A stretch of 16,411 bases of DNA from positions 1 to 16,411 of the forward strand of contig CAJUQQ010000043.1 in assembly GCA_910588175.1 (NCBI GenBank), written 5' to 3'. Both the position numbers and the translations under genes were made by a program. The first letter of the stretch is position 1. Every line of letters starts with the position of its first letter. Of this stretch, positions 6,293 through 12,539 are shown piece by piece. A model generated the notes under the pieces. That model saw only the letters and a program-made list of their open reading frames with translations. It was not told the origin of the DNA and did no database searches. The stretch comes from an uncultured Oscillibacter sp. GTDB taxonomy: Bacteria; Bacillota; Clostridia; Oscillospirales; Oscillospiraceae.

Positions 6293-6323
6293 ATGAAAGA
6301 CACCCCTGATGGGTTTCTTTCAT
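6293..6323. other. Central 13-bp stem-loop of repeat copy 3
   Basis: Read on the minus strand, ATGAAAGAAACCC pairs with GGGTGTCTTTCAT around the loop ATCAG, with one A-G mismatch. Compared with the copy 2 stem, the second pair changes from C-G to T-A, the eighth from G-C to A-T, and the fifth from G-U to A-U. Pairing is kept while sequence drifts. Confidence 0.8.
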
Positions 6324-6373
6324 ACTATCTTCCTTTCCGAAAACTGAAAGCAATCCGTTTTTTCGACAGTCTC

Positions 6374-6398
6374 AGGCCGCCCCTGGAAAGGGCGGCCT
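6374..6398. terminator. Border hairpin at the 3' end of the MATE gene
   Basis: This is the same 25-base hairpin as at 6187-6211, 7 bases from the MATE stop codon. On the minus strand it is followed by GAGACTGTCGAAAAAA and not by a U-tract. Confidence 0.6.
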
Positions 6399-6405
6399 GT
6401 TCAGC

Positions 6406-7749
6406 TTACAGCGCCATGGTCTCCCACTTGTGGCCGTGGAACCGGGGCAGGAAGAAGGCGATGCGGAGAAACCAGTCCACAAACATGGCCATCCAGATGC
6501 CCACCACGCCGAAGCCCAGGTACCGCCCCAGCAGAACGCCGAAGCCCACCCGCATGGTCCACATGGAGACGGTGGAAACCACCATGGTAAACCGGGTGTC
6601 CCCGGCGGCCCGGAGGGCCTGGGGCAGGGTGAAGGCCAGGGGCCAGAACAGCATGCCCATGAAGCCGTGCATCCAGACAATCTGCCGGGCGTAGTGCTCC
6701 GCCTCCGGCGAGACGTTGTACAGACGGAGTACCAGCGGCATGGACACGTACACCAGCAGGATGCAGAGGTCCATGCAGACATAGGCCGTTTTCAGCAGCT
6801 TCTTGGTGTAGAACCGGGCCTTGCCGTAGTCCCCGGCTCCCACGCACTGGGATACCACCGTCACAATGCCCAGGCCCAGGGCGTTTCCCGCCACGCATTG
6901 GAAGGTGGCGAAGGTGTTGCCGATGGCGTTGGCGGCCACGGAAGCGGTGCCCAGGACGGAGACCGTGGAGAGGAGGAGAATCTTGCCCAGCTGGAACATG
7001 CTGCTCTCCAGCCCGTTGGTCACGCCGAAGCGGAGAATGTTTTTCACAATATAGCGGTCATGCCGGAGGCTCAGCTTTTCCACCTGCATGGCCAGTCCGG
7101 GCCGCCGGAGCAGCGCCATCATGGCCCCCGCCGCGAAGACCCGGGACACCACCGTGGGAATGGCCACGCCCTCCACCCCCATGTGGAAGCCGAAAATCAA
7201 AAGGGCGTTTCCTGCGGCGTTGATGACGTTCATCACCAGAGAGACCCACATGGAGATCTTGGAATTCCCCATCACCCGGAAGAGGGCCGCCCCGGCGCTG
7301 TAGACCGCCAGGAAGGGGGTGGAGGACTCCACGATCAGGTAGTAGGTGTTGGCGTAGGCCGCCACGTCCGGCTCCACCTGGCCGAAAACCACATTCAGCA
7401 CAAAGCCCTTCCCCAGGTAGAACAGCAGCATGATGAGGAGAGACACCTCCGTCATGAAAAGCAACAGCTGTTCCCCGGCGTGCCCGGCCTTGTCCCGCTC
7501 CCCGCGGCCCAGGTATTGCCCGGCAATGGCCGCGCCGCCGGTGGCCAGGGCGGCGAAGGCTCCCACCAGCAGCACGTTCACCGTGTCCACCAGGGATACG
7601 GCGGAGATGGCCGCCTCCCCCACCTGGGAAACCATGACGGAGTCCAGCAGGCCCACGGTGATGGCCAACAGCTGCTCGATGACCAGGGGGACCACCAGCC
7701 GCCGGAGGTCCCGGTTTGTAAAGTCAATTTGAATCGGTTTGGGTTCCAT
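6406..7749 (-). CDS. MATE family efflux transporter
   Basis: The 447-residue membrane protein belongs to the multidrug and toxin extrusion family, which exports organic compounds using a proton or sodium gradient. It is hydrophobic throughout with about 12 membrane helices. The family signatures are visible at the start, VVPLVIEQLLAITVGLLDSVMVSQVG, quoted here in two parts as VVPLVIEQLLAITVG and LLDSVMVSQVG, then AAISAVSLVDTVN. The start of the second half carries the matching pseudo-repeat AVAGNALGLGIVTVVSQCVGA. Length is normal. AAGGAGAA lies just upstream of the ATG. It starts 18 bases after the AraC regulator gene and is probably co-transcribed with it, so the regulator may control export of its own inducer. 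Substrate unknown. The 3' end abuts repeat copy 3. Confidence 0.93.
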   Translation of the reverse strand: MEPKPIQIDFTNRDLRRLVVPLVIEQLLAITVGLLDSVMVSQVGEAAISAVSLVDTVNVLLVGAFAALATGGAAIAGQYLGRGERDKAGHAGEQLLLFMTEVSLLIMLLFYLGKGFVLNVVFGQVEPDVAAYANTYYLIVESSTPFLAVYSAGAALFRVMGNSKISMWVSLVMNVINAAGNALLIFGFHMGVEGVAIPTVVSRVFAAGAMMALLRRPGLAMQVEKLSLRHDRYIVKNILRFGVTNGLESSMFQLGKILLLSTVSVLGTASVAANAIGNTFATFQCVAGNALGLGIVTVVSQCVGAGDYGKARFYTKKLLKTAYVCMDLCILLVYVSMPLVLRLYNVSPEAEHYARQIVWMHGFMGMLFWPLAFTLPQALRAAGDTRFTMVVSTVSMWTMRVGFGVLLGRYLGFGVVGIWMAMFVDWFLRIAFFLPRFHGHKWETMAL

Positions 7750-7767
7750 AGGTTCTCCTTGCTGACG

Positions 7768-8616
7768 CTATCGAAATTCCCGGGGATTCATGTGAAAGGT
7801 GTTCCGGAAGGCCCGGAGGAAGGTGGAGTATTCAGAAAAGCCCACCTGCTCCGCCGCCTTCATCACCGGCGCTCCCGCCCGGATCAGCTCCCCCGCCCGG
7901 AGAAGCCGCTTCTGGCTGATATACTGGTGGATGGTGTAGCCGGTGACGGCCTTGAACCGGTGCATCAGGTAGTACCGGCTGAGGTAGAACCGCCCCGCCA
8001 GAGCGCTGACGGTCAGGTCCGCGTCCAGATTGGCGGCGATGTAGCGGAGAATCTCCTCGATTTTGGGGTCTACCCGGTAGCTGTCCGTCTCCTCCTGCGC
8101 CGTGCGGTCCCGGAGGATGTCCCGGTTCACGCCGATCAAAAGCTGCTGGCAGAGGGTGTCCGCCAGACGGGGCGCGCCGAACTCCGTGGAGCGCAGGGCC
8201 TCCTCCAACCGCTGGATGGCCCCCATGTACTGAATCCGCCGCTCCGCGTCCGTCCGCAGGAGGTGGAAGCCCCGGCGGCGGGCGGCGTCAAAGCAGGCGT
8301 CCAGAGACTCCCCCGGGTCGCTGCGGGAGGCCAGCCAATCCCGCCCCAGCCAGATCACCACCCGCTCGTAGGGCTCCGAGGGGTCGATGACAGGCCGGTG
8401 AATCAGGTTGTGCTGTACCAGCAAAATGTCCCAGGGCTGGAGGAAATAGGTGACGCCCTCCACCAGATAGGCCACCTTTCCCCCCAGAAGAAGGATGATC
8501 TTGTCGAATTCGTGGTAGTGATAGTCCAGCTTTTGGGCCCGGCTGTCCTTCAGGTGAAACAGGCGGAAGTCCTCGTTCAGATATCCACGCTTGCTGGCGT
8601 TTTCCCCGGCGGTCAT
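7768..8616 (-). CDS. AraC family transcriptional regulator with cupin sensor
   Basis: The 282-residue protein has an N-terminal cupin-like ligand pocket (about 15-85, with YHYHEFDKIILLLGG and the LQPWDILLVQHNLIHRP strand pair) and a C-terminal AraC double helix-turn-helix (about 180-282). The DNA-binding part contains LTVSALAGRFYLSRYYLMHRF, seen as LAGRFYLSRYYL, and the second helix AAEQVGFSEYSTFLRAFR followed by NPREFR. The reading frame is open upstream to 8832, but the start at 8616 has a GGGGGGAG ribosome binding site and gives a family-typical N-terminus. The upstream 72 codons are also crossed by the promoter. It precedes a MATE exporter by 18 bases and is divergent from folA. It probably regulates the exporter; the inducer is unknown. 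Confidence 0.9.
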   Translation of the reverse strand: MTAGENASKRGYLNEDFRLFHLKDSRAQKLDYHYHEFDKIILLLGGKVAYLVEGVTYFLQPWDILLVQHNLIHRPVIDPSEPYERVVIWLGRDWLASRSDPGESLDACFDAARRRGFHLLRTDAERRIQYMGAIQRLEEALRSTEFGAPRLADTLCQQLLIGVNRDILRDRTAQEETDSYRVDPKIEEILRYIAANLDADLTVSALAGRFYLSRYYLMHRFKAVTGYTIHQYISQKRLLRAGELIRAGAPVMKAAEQVGFSEYSTFLRAFRNTFHMNPREFR

Positions 8617-8650
8617 GGCGCTCTCCCCCCTCTCCCGGTTTGTGTCCTCT

Positions 8651-8679
8651 ATCCTAACGCACTTTTTGCCCTCTCGCAA
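8651..8679 (-). promoter_or_regulatory. Promoter of the araC-type/MATE operon
   Basis: Minus-strand TTGCGA (8674-8679) and TAGGAT (8651-8656) have a 17-base spacer and lie 34 bases upstream of the start chosen for the regulator. This supports the shorter reading of that gene. Confidence 0.65.
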
Positions 8680-8779
8680 TCCGAATATCCAACAAACCTG
8701 GGAAAAGATTTCCCGCATCTTTGGCGGAAGCGGCAAAAACCCGGCCCTGAAGCGCGGAAAATTTGGGCAAACGGGTTTC

Positions 8780-8808
8780 TTGAAATCTGCTATAGTTATG
8801 TGTAAGAT
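8780..8808 (+). promoter_or_regulatory. Promoter of folA
   Basis: TTGAAA (8780-8785) and TAAGAT (8803-8808) are spaced by 17 bases. An overlapping alternative is the extended -10 TGCTATAGT (8788-8796). Either would start transcription about 65-80 bases before folA. Confidence 0.6.
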
Positions 8809-8875
8809 AGTTTGGCATATTGATGCGGACACGCCCGTTCGGGGCCTGCTCCCCGATCCTGTATGAGGTGAATGT

Positions 8876-9379
8876 ATGAACGCTTACGTAGTCGCAGACC
8901 AGCGCTGGGCCTTCGGCCGGAACGGCGGCCTGCTCTTCTCCCTGCCCGCGGACCTGGACCGCTTTCACTCCCTGACCCAAAACGGCACCGTCATCATGGG
9001 CCCCGAGCGGCTGGAATTTTTCACCGGCGGCACGCCCCTGCCCCAGAGGAGAAACATCATTGTCACCCGGAACCCCTCCCTCCTGCCGGAGGGGACGGAG
9101 GTCGTCTCCTCCCCGGAGAAGGCCCTGGCCCGGGCCGGGGGACCGGAGGCCGAAAACCTGTGGATCATCGGCGGAGGAAGCATTTACGCCGCCCTGCTCT
9201 CCCGCTGCCGCCGGGTGTACCTCACCCGGGTGGAGACCCGGGTGGAGGAGTCGGACACCTTCTTCCCCAACCTGGACAAACTGCCCAACTGGGAGGTGGC
9301 CTCCACCGGAGACCCTATGGAGGAGAACGGCCTGAAGTTCCGCTTTCTCGAGTACGTCAACACCAAGCTGGTAAGCTGA
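8876..9379 (+). CDS. folA: Dihydrofolate reductase
   Basis: The 167-residue enzyme reduces dihydrofolate to tetrahydrofolate with NADPH. The fold signatures are present: an opening AYVVADQRWAFGRNGGLLF, seen as VADQRWAFGRNG; the catalytic acid D26 in LPADLDRF; PLPQRRNIIVTR; and WIIGGGSIY. The NADPH-contact motif that usually reads MGRxT is instead MGPER (about 42-46): the arginine and threonine that normally touch the cofactor are replaced by Pro and Arg. The gene may have altered cofactor binding or antifolate response, or neighbouring residues may compensate. The start is set by ATGAGGTGA upstream and the conserved N-terminus. No thyA is adjacent. A strong intrinsic terminator follows and separates it from recG. 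Confidence 0.92.
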   Translation: MNAYVVADQRWAFGRNGGLLFSLPADLDRFHSLTQNGTVIMGPERLEFFTGGTPLPQRRNIIVTRNPSLLPEGTEVVSSPEKALARAGGPEAENLWIIGGGSIYAALLSRCRRVYLTRVETRVEESDTFFPNLDKLPNWEVASTGDPMEENGLKFRFLEYVNTKLVS

Positions 9380-9396
9380 GGTCCCCAAGGGGCTTT

Positions 9397-9438
9397 GGGC
9401 TTTCGGGAACGCCTGTTCCCGAAAGCCCCTTGTTTTTT
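9397..9438 (+). terminator. Intrinsic terminator of folA
   Basis: A perfect 14-bp stem, GGGCTTTCGGGAAC with GTTCCCGAAAGCCC, closes a GCCT loop and is followed by CTTGTTTTTT. A second GGGGCTTT just upstream (9389-9396) could pair with the same 3' arm, giving an alternative stem. Confidence 0.9.
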
Positions 9439-9458
9439 GCCCGGCCTCCCAGTATAAT
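9430..9458 (+). promoter_or_regulatory. Promoter of recG, overlapping the folA terminator tail
   Basis: TTGTTT (9430-9435) and a perfect TATAAT (9453-9458) have a 17-base spacer. The -35 box lies within the U-tract of the folA terminator. Confidence 0.6.
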
Positions 9459-9493
9459 CAGAGAAGAACAACAGCCGGAGAGGAGAAGCGGCC

Positions 9494-11536
9494 ATGGCGG
9501 ACCTGAAAACAGACGTGCGCTATATCAAGGGTATCGGCGAACAGCGGGCCAAGGCTCTGGATAAATTGGGCATCCGCAGTCTCCGGGACCTGATCTCCTG
9601 GTTTCCCCGGCGCTATGAGGACCGGACCGAGACCCGCCGCGTCGCGGACCTGGTCCCCGGCGAGACCGCCTGCGTCGCCGCCATGGTGGCCGCGCCTCCC
9701 GTGGTCTCCCACATCCGCAAAGGCCTGGATTTGGTAAAGGTCCGGGCGGTGGACGAGACCGGGGCCCTGGACGTGACCTTCTTCAACCAGTCCTGGCTGA
9801 AAAACAGTCTCCGGACCGGGGAGACCTATGTCTTCTGCGGCAAGGCGGAGGGAAATCTCCTCCGCCGCCGGATGGCGAACCCCATCGTGGAGCCCGAGGG
9901 CCGCCGGGAGGCCACGGGCCGCATCGTTCCCGTCTATCCCCTCACCGCCGGGGTCAGCCAGCTGATTCTCTCCCGGTCCATCCGCCAAGGACTGGACGCC
10001 TGCGCGGACATTCTGCCGGACGTTCTGCCCGACGAGGTCCGGCGGCGGCACCAGCTCTGCCGCGCCGGCTACGCCTATGAAAACATCCACTTTCCCGAGG
10101 GGCCGGAGGCCCTGGAGCTGGCCCGGCGGCGGCTGGCCTTTGAGGAGCTGTTCCTTTTCACTCTGGGGCTCCGGCGGCTCCGCCGGAGGCGGGAAACGGC
10201 GGCGGTGGAGCCTTTCCGCCCGGTGGACATGGAGGCGTTCTATCAAGCCCTACCCTTCGCCTTGACGGAGGCCCAGCGCCGCTGTGTGGGGGAGTCCCTG
10301 GCGGACATGGCCTCCGGCAGGGCCATGAACCGCCTGTGCCAGGGGGATGTGGGCAGCGGCAAAACCATGGTGGCCGCCGCCTGCGTATATTTCTCGGTGA
10401 AAAACGGCCGTCAGGCCGCGCTGATGGCCCCCACGGAGATTCTGGCCCGCCAGCACTACGAGGGGCTGGCCCCTTTGATGGAGCCCCTGGGAATCCGCTG
10501 CGCCCTTCTCACCGGTTCCAACACCGCCAAGGAAAAACGGACCCTGGCGGCGGGCCTCGGGGCGGGGGAAATCGATTTTATCGTGGGCACCCACGCCCTC
10601 ATCACCGGCGGCGTGGAGTACCGGCGTCTGGGCCTGGTGGTGACGGACGAACAGCACCGCTTCGGCGTCGGACAGCGGGCGGCGCTGGCGGGAAAGGGGG
10701 ACCACCCCCATACCCTGGTCATGTCCGCCACGCCCATTCCCCGGACGCTGGCCCTGATTTTGTACGGCGATCTGGACGTGTCCGTTATCGACCAACTCCC
10801 CCCGGGCCGGCGGCCCGTCCAGACCTCCTTTGTGGACAGCCGCTATCATCCCCGGATTTATCAGTTTCTTCGAAAGCTGGTGGGAGAGGGGCGGCAGGTC
10901 TACATCGTCTGCCCCCAGGTCGCCGGCGGCGAGGAGAACGACCGCAAGGCCGTGACGGAGTACGCCGCCCAGCTCCAGCGGGAGGTCTTCCCGGACCTCC
11001 GGGTGGCCTATGTCCACGGAAAGATGAAGCCCAAGGAGAAAGAGGCGGTGATGTCCGCCTTCGCCGCCCATGAAACCGACATTCTGGTGTCCACCACCGT
11101 CATTGAGGTGGGGGTGGACGTGCCCAACGCCGCCGTTATGGTGGTGGAAAACGCGGAGCGCTTCGGCCTCAGCCAGCTCCACCAGCTCCGGGGCCGGGTG
11201 GGCCGGGGGGCGTGGCAGTCCTACTGCGTCCTCATCTCCGACAATCAAAACGAGGAGACCCTCCGGCGGCTGAAGGTCATGACGCAGACCTCCGACGGCT
11301 TTAAAATCGCCGAGGAGGACCTGCGCCTCCGGGGACCGGGGGACTTCTTCGGCCAGCGGCAGCACGGACTGCCGGGACTGCGGGTGGCGGACATCGGCTG
11401 TGACGCCCAACTTCTGCGGGAGGCCCAGGCGGCGGCGGACGCCCTGCTGGAGCGGGACCCGGAGCTGAAAAGCTGTCCCGCCGCCGCAGAGCGGATGGCA
11501 GAGCTGTTCGCGGAAGCGGCGGATACCCTGAACTAG
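9494..11536 (+). CDS. recG: ATP-dependent DNA helicase RecG
   Basis: The 680-residue helicase remodels stalled replication forks and branch-migrates recombination intermediates. The N-terminal wedge/OB-fold domain spans about 1-230 and starts with a helix-hairpin-helix-like IKGIGEQRAKALDKLGI. The motor follows: Walker A GDVGSGKT (about 284-291), APTEILARQHY, DEQHRFGVGQR (D385), SATPIPRTLAL, then TTVIEVGVDVPNA and the HQLRGRVGRG motif (about 562-571). The C-terminal DGFKIAEEDLRLRGPGDFFGQRQHG wedge signature is present and is best recognised from LRGPGDFFGQRQ. Length is normal and no motif is missing. Ribosome binding site GGAGAGGAG lies upstream of the ATG. It has its own promoter after the folA terminator and converges on ribU. 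Confidence 0.98.
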   Translation: MADLKTDVRYIKGIGEQRAKALDKLGIRSLRDLISWFPRRYEDRTETRRVADLVPGETACVAAMVAAPPVVSHIRKGLDLVKVRAVDETGALDVTFFNQSWLKNSLRTGETYVFCGKAEGNLLRRRMANPIVEPEGRREATGRIVPVYPLTAGVSQLILSRSIRQGLDACADILPDVLPDEVRRRHQLCRAGYAYENIHFPEGPEALELARRRLAFEELFLFTLGLRRLRRRRETAAVEPFRPVDMEAFYQALPFALTEAQRRCVGESLADMASGRAMNRLCQGDVGSGKTMVAAACVYFSVKNGRQAALMAPTEILARQHYEGLAPLMEPLGIRCALLTGSNTAKEKRTLAAGLGAGEIDFIVGTHALITGGVEYRRLGLVVTDEQHRFGVGQRAALAGKGDHPHTLVMSATPIPRTLALILYGDLDVSVIDQLPPGRRPVQTSFVDSRYHPRIYQFLRKLVGEGRQVYIVCPQVAGGEENDRKAVTEYAAQLQREVFPDLRVAYVHGKMKPKEKEAVMSAFAAHETDILVSTTVIEVGVDVPNAAVMVVENAERFGLSQLHQLRGRVGRGAWQSYCVLISDNQNEETLRRLKVMTQTSDGFKIAEEDLRLRGPGDFFGQRQHGLPGLRVADIGCDAQLLREAQAAADALLERDPELKSCPAAAERMAELFAEAADTLN

Positions 11537-11570
11537 ACCGGCGTCCCCGCTTTGCGGGAGGCGCCGGTTT
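11537..11570. terminator. Terminator hairpin between recG and ribU
   Basis: Outer arms ACCGGCG (11537-11543) and CGCCGGT (11562-11568) and inner arms CCCCGC/GCGGG close a TTT-centred loop, with TTT after the stem on the plus strand. It lies immediately after the recG stop codon and 4 bases before the ribU stop codon, so it can serve both convergent genes. Confidence 0.7.
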
Positions 11571-11574
11571 CCGG

Positions 11575-12144
11575 CTATTGGCCGGTCCGCTCCGTTTCGA
11601 TGAGCCGCGCCCGTTTCAGCGCCGTGACAACGGGCTTATATAGAACCAATGCAATCGCCGCGTTTAAGCCGCCTTTTATCAGGTTAAAGGGCAGAAACGC
11701 CGGAAGCAGCAACGCCGCCACAGCTTCCCTCGGGTACCCCATGTAAATGGGGGCGATCCAGTAATTCCAAAGCAGCATGACGGGAACCATGCACAGCCAA
11801 CCGCAGAGCACCCCCATCGCCGCGCCGGCCGGCGTTCTCCTTTTCTGGTAGACAAACGCCGCCGTGCAGGCGAACGAACAGCTGGAAACGATGTTCATGA
11901 TCATGCCCAGAATACCGGTTTCACTGATGGTACACATCTCGGCAAACGAAACGGCCAGCGCGATGAACCATGAGGCGGCCGGTCCGTAAAGCCATCCGCC
12001 GATGGCTATGACGCTGTCTTTTGGGTCGTACTTCAAAAACAGCACCAGCGGAACGCGCCCTACGGCGGCGGCCCCATAGGCAAGGGCGCAGAGCATACCG
12101 ATGGTTGTGAGACGCTTGGTTTTACCGTTCATTTTGCGGTTCAT
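11575..12144 (-). CDS. ribU: Riboflavin ECF transporter substrate-binding subunit RibU
   Basis: The 189-residue integral membrane protein is the substrate-binding S component that captures riboflavin. It must work with an energising EcfA/EcfA'/EcfT module, which is not in this window. Five to six hydrophobic helices are visible. The RibU-type motif LKYDPKDSVIAIGGWLYGP appears in the first third (seen as KYDPKDSVIAI), with a GILGMIMNIVSS loop in the middle and a C-terminal LLPAFLPFNLIKGGLNAAIA segment recognisable from FNLIKGGLNA. The reading frame is open upstream to 12297, but ATG at 12144 follows a consensus AAGGAGGT with 8-base spacing. The longer form would start inside the riboswitch. 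An FMN riboswitch directly upstream makes the riboflavin assignment strong. Confidence 0.95.
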   Translation of the reverse strand: MNRKMNGKTKRLTTIGMLCALAYGAAAVGRVPLVLFLKYDPKDSVIAIGGWLYGPAASWFIALAVSFAEMCTISETGILGMIMNIVSSCSFACTAAFVYQKRRTPAGAAMGVLCGWLCMVPVMLLWNYWIAPIYMGYPREAVAALLLPAFLPFNLIKGGLNAAIALVLYKPVVTALKRARLIETERTGQ

Positions 12145-12160
12145 GGAACATACCTCCTTG

Positions 12161-12200
12161 AAAATAAACACCGAAAAGCAGCGAATGCCTTTCGGTGTTT
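12161..12200 (-). terminator. Riboswitch-controlled terminator upstream of ribU
   Basis: On the minus strand AAACACCGAAA pairs with TTTCGGTGTTT (12190-12200 with 12166-12176) and is followed by TTTATTTTC before the Shine-Dalgarno. This is the expected FMN-dependent transcription attenuator between aptamer and ribU. Confidence 0.85.
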
Positions 12201-12295
12201 TGATTTTAAGGAGTATGAAACCTGTCAACAAGGCATCTGCCAGATCAAAAAGAACCGTGCGGATTGTCAGAGTATCCCCCCAACAAATTCCATAC

Positions 12296-12403
12296 ACCTT
12301 CTTTAATCCAGACTATACTGTCGGTTTTGGACTTTCACCAAATCAGCATCTACACGCTCGCGGACTTTACCGCCGATCGGGAATCGCACCCTGCCTTGAA
12401 GAC
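12296..12403 (-). promoter_or_regulatory. FMN riboswitch (RFN element) controlling ribU
   Basis: Read on the minus strand, the aptamer has the near-invariant RFN segments in order: CTTCAAGGCAGGGTG, ATTCCCGATCGGCGGTAAAG, CCGCGAGC, GATTTGGTGAAAGTCC, AAACCGACAGTATAGTCTGG and the closing GAAGG of P1. FMN binding should favour the downstream terminator (12161-12200) and switch off riboflavin uptake. Confidence 0.97.
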
Positions 12404-12430
12404 ATTCATGCTATTCAGTTGTCGCCTATG

Positions 12431-12459
12431 ATTATAGAGGTTTCCCCCACTCCTGTCAA
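12431..12459 (-). promoter_or_regulatory. Consensus promoter of the ribU riboswitch transcript
   Basis: Minus-strand TTGACA (12454-12459) and TATAAT (12431-12436) are both perfect and are separated by exactly 17 bases. Transcription should start about 20 bases before the FMN aptamer. Confidence 0.92.
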
Positions 12460-12469
12460 GAGGAGAATC

Positions 12470-12497
12470 CCAGCCGGACCGCTCCGGGACCGGCTGG
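12470..12497. terminator. Hairpin 3' of ftsK
   Basis: CCAGCCGG (12470-12477) pairs with CCGGCTGG (12490-12497). It lies about 45 bases past the ftsK stop codon and just upstream of the ribU -35 box. No strong U-tract follows, so efficiency as a terminator is uncertain. Confidence 0.5.
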
Positions 12498-12539
12498 ACC
12501 GGGAAGGGCGGTCCTCCCGTCCACCCGGCCGAAAAAACG

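Larger units (their letters stand above)
6187..6398 (-). repeat. Structured intergenic repeat, copy 3 (inverted)
   Basis: This 212-bp non-coding element nearly fills the 228-bp gap between two convergent genes. Plus-strand order: border hairpin (6187-6211); terminal stem-loop with perfect 15-bp arms CAGGCTGTCGAAAAC and GTTTTCGACAGCCTG (6212-6243); a perfect 15-bp inverted repeat AAGTTTACAAAACTT/AAGTTTTGTAAACTT (6247-6261, 6267-6281); a 13-bp stem with 5-base loop (6293-6323); the TTTTTTCGACAGTCT end (about 6358-6372); border hairpin (6374-6398). This is the order of copy 2 read on the other strand, with the same 13-5-13 central stem. The two border hairpins are identical over 25 bases but differ in sequence from those of copies 1 and 2. 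Confidence 0.87.

Noticed and set aside
6430..8805. Long plus-strand open frame (791 codons) opposite the MATE and AraC genes
   Set aside because: It is antisense to two clear protein families. Its product is rich in His, Gly, Gln and Pro as expected from the complement of GC-rich codons, and it has no ribosome binding site.
8617..8832. N-terminal extension of the AraC regulator
   Set aside because: It would place the promoter at 8651-8679 inside the gene; the start at 8616 has a strong ribosome binding site and a typical family N-terminus.
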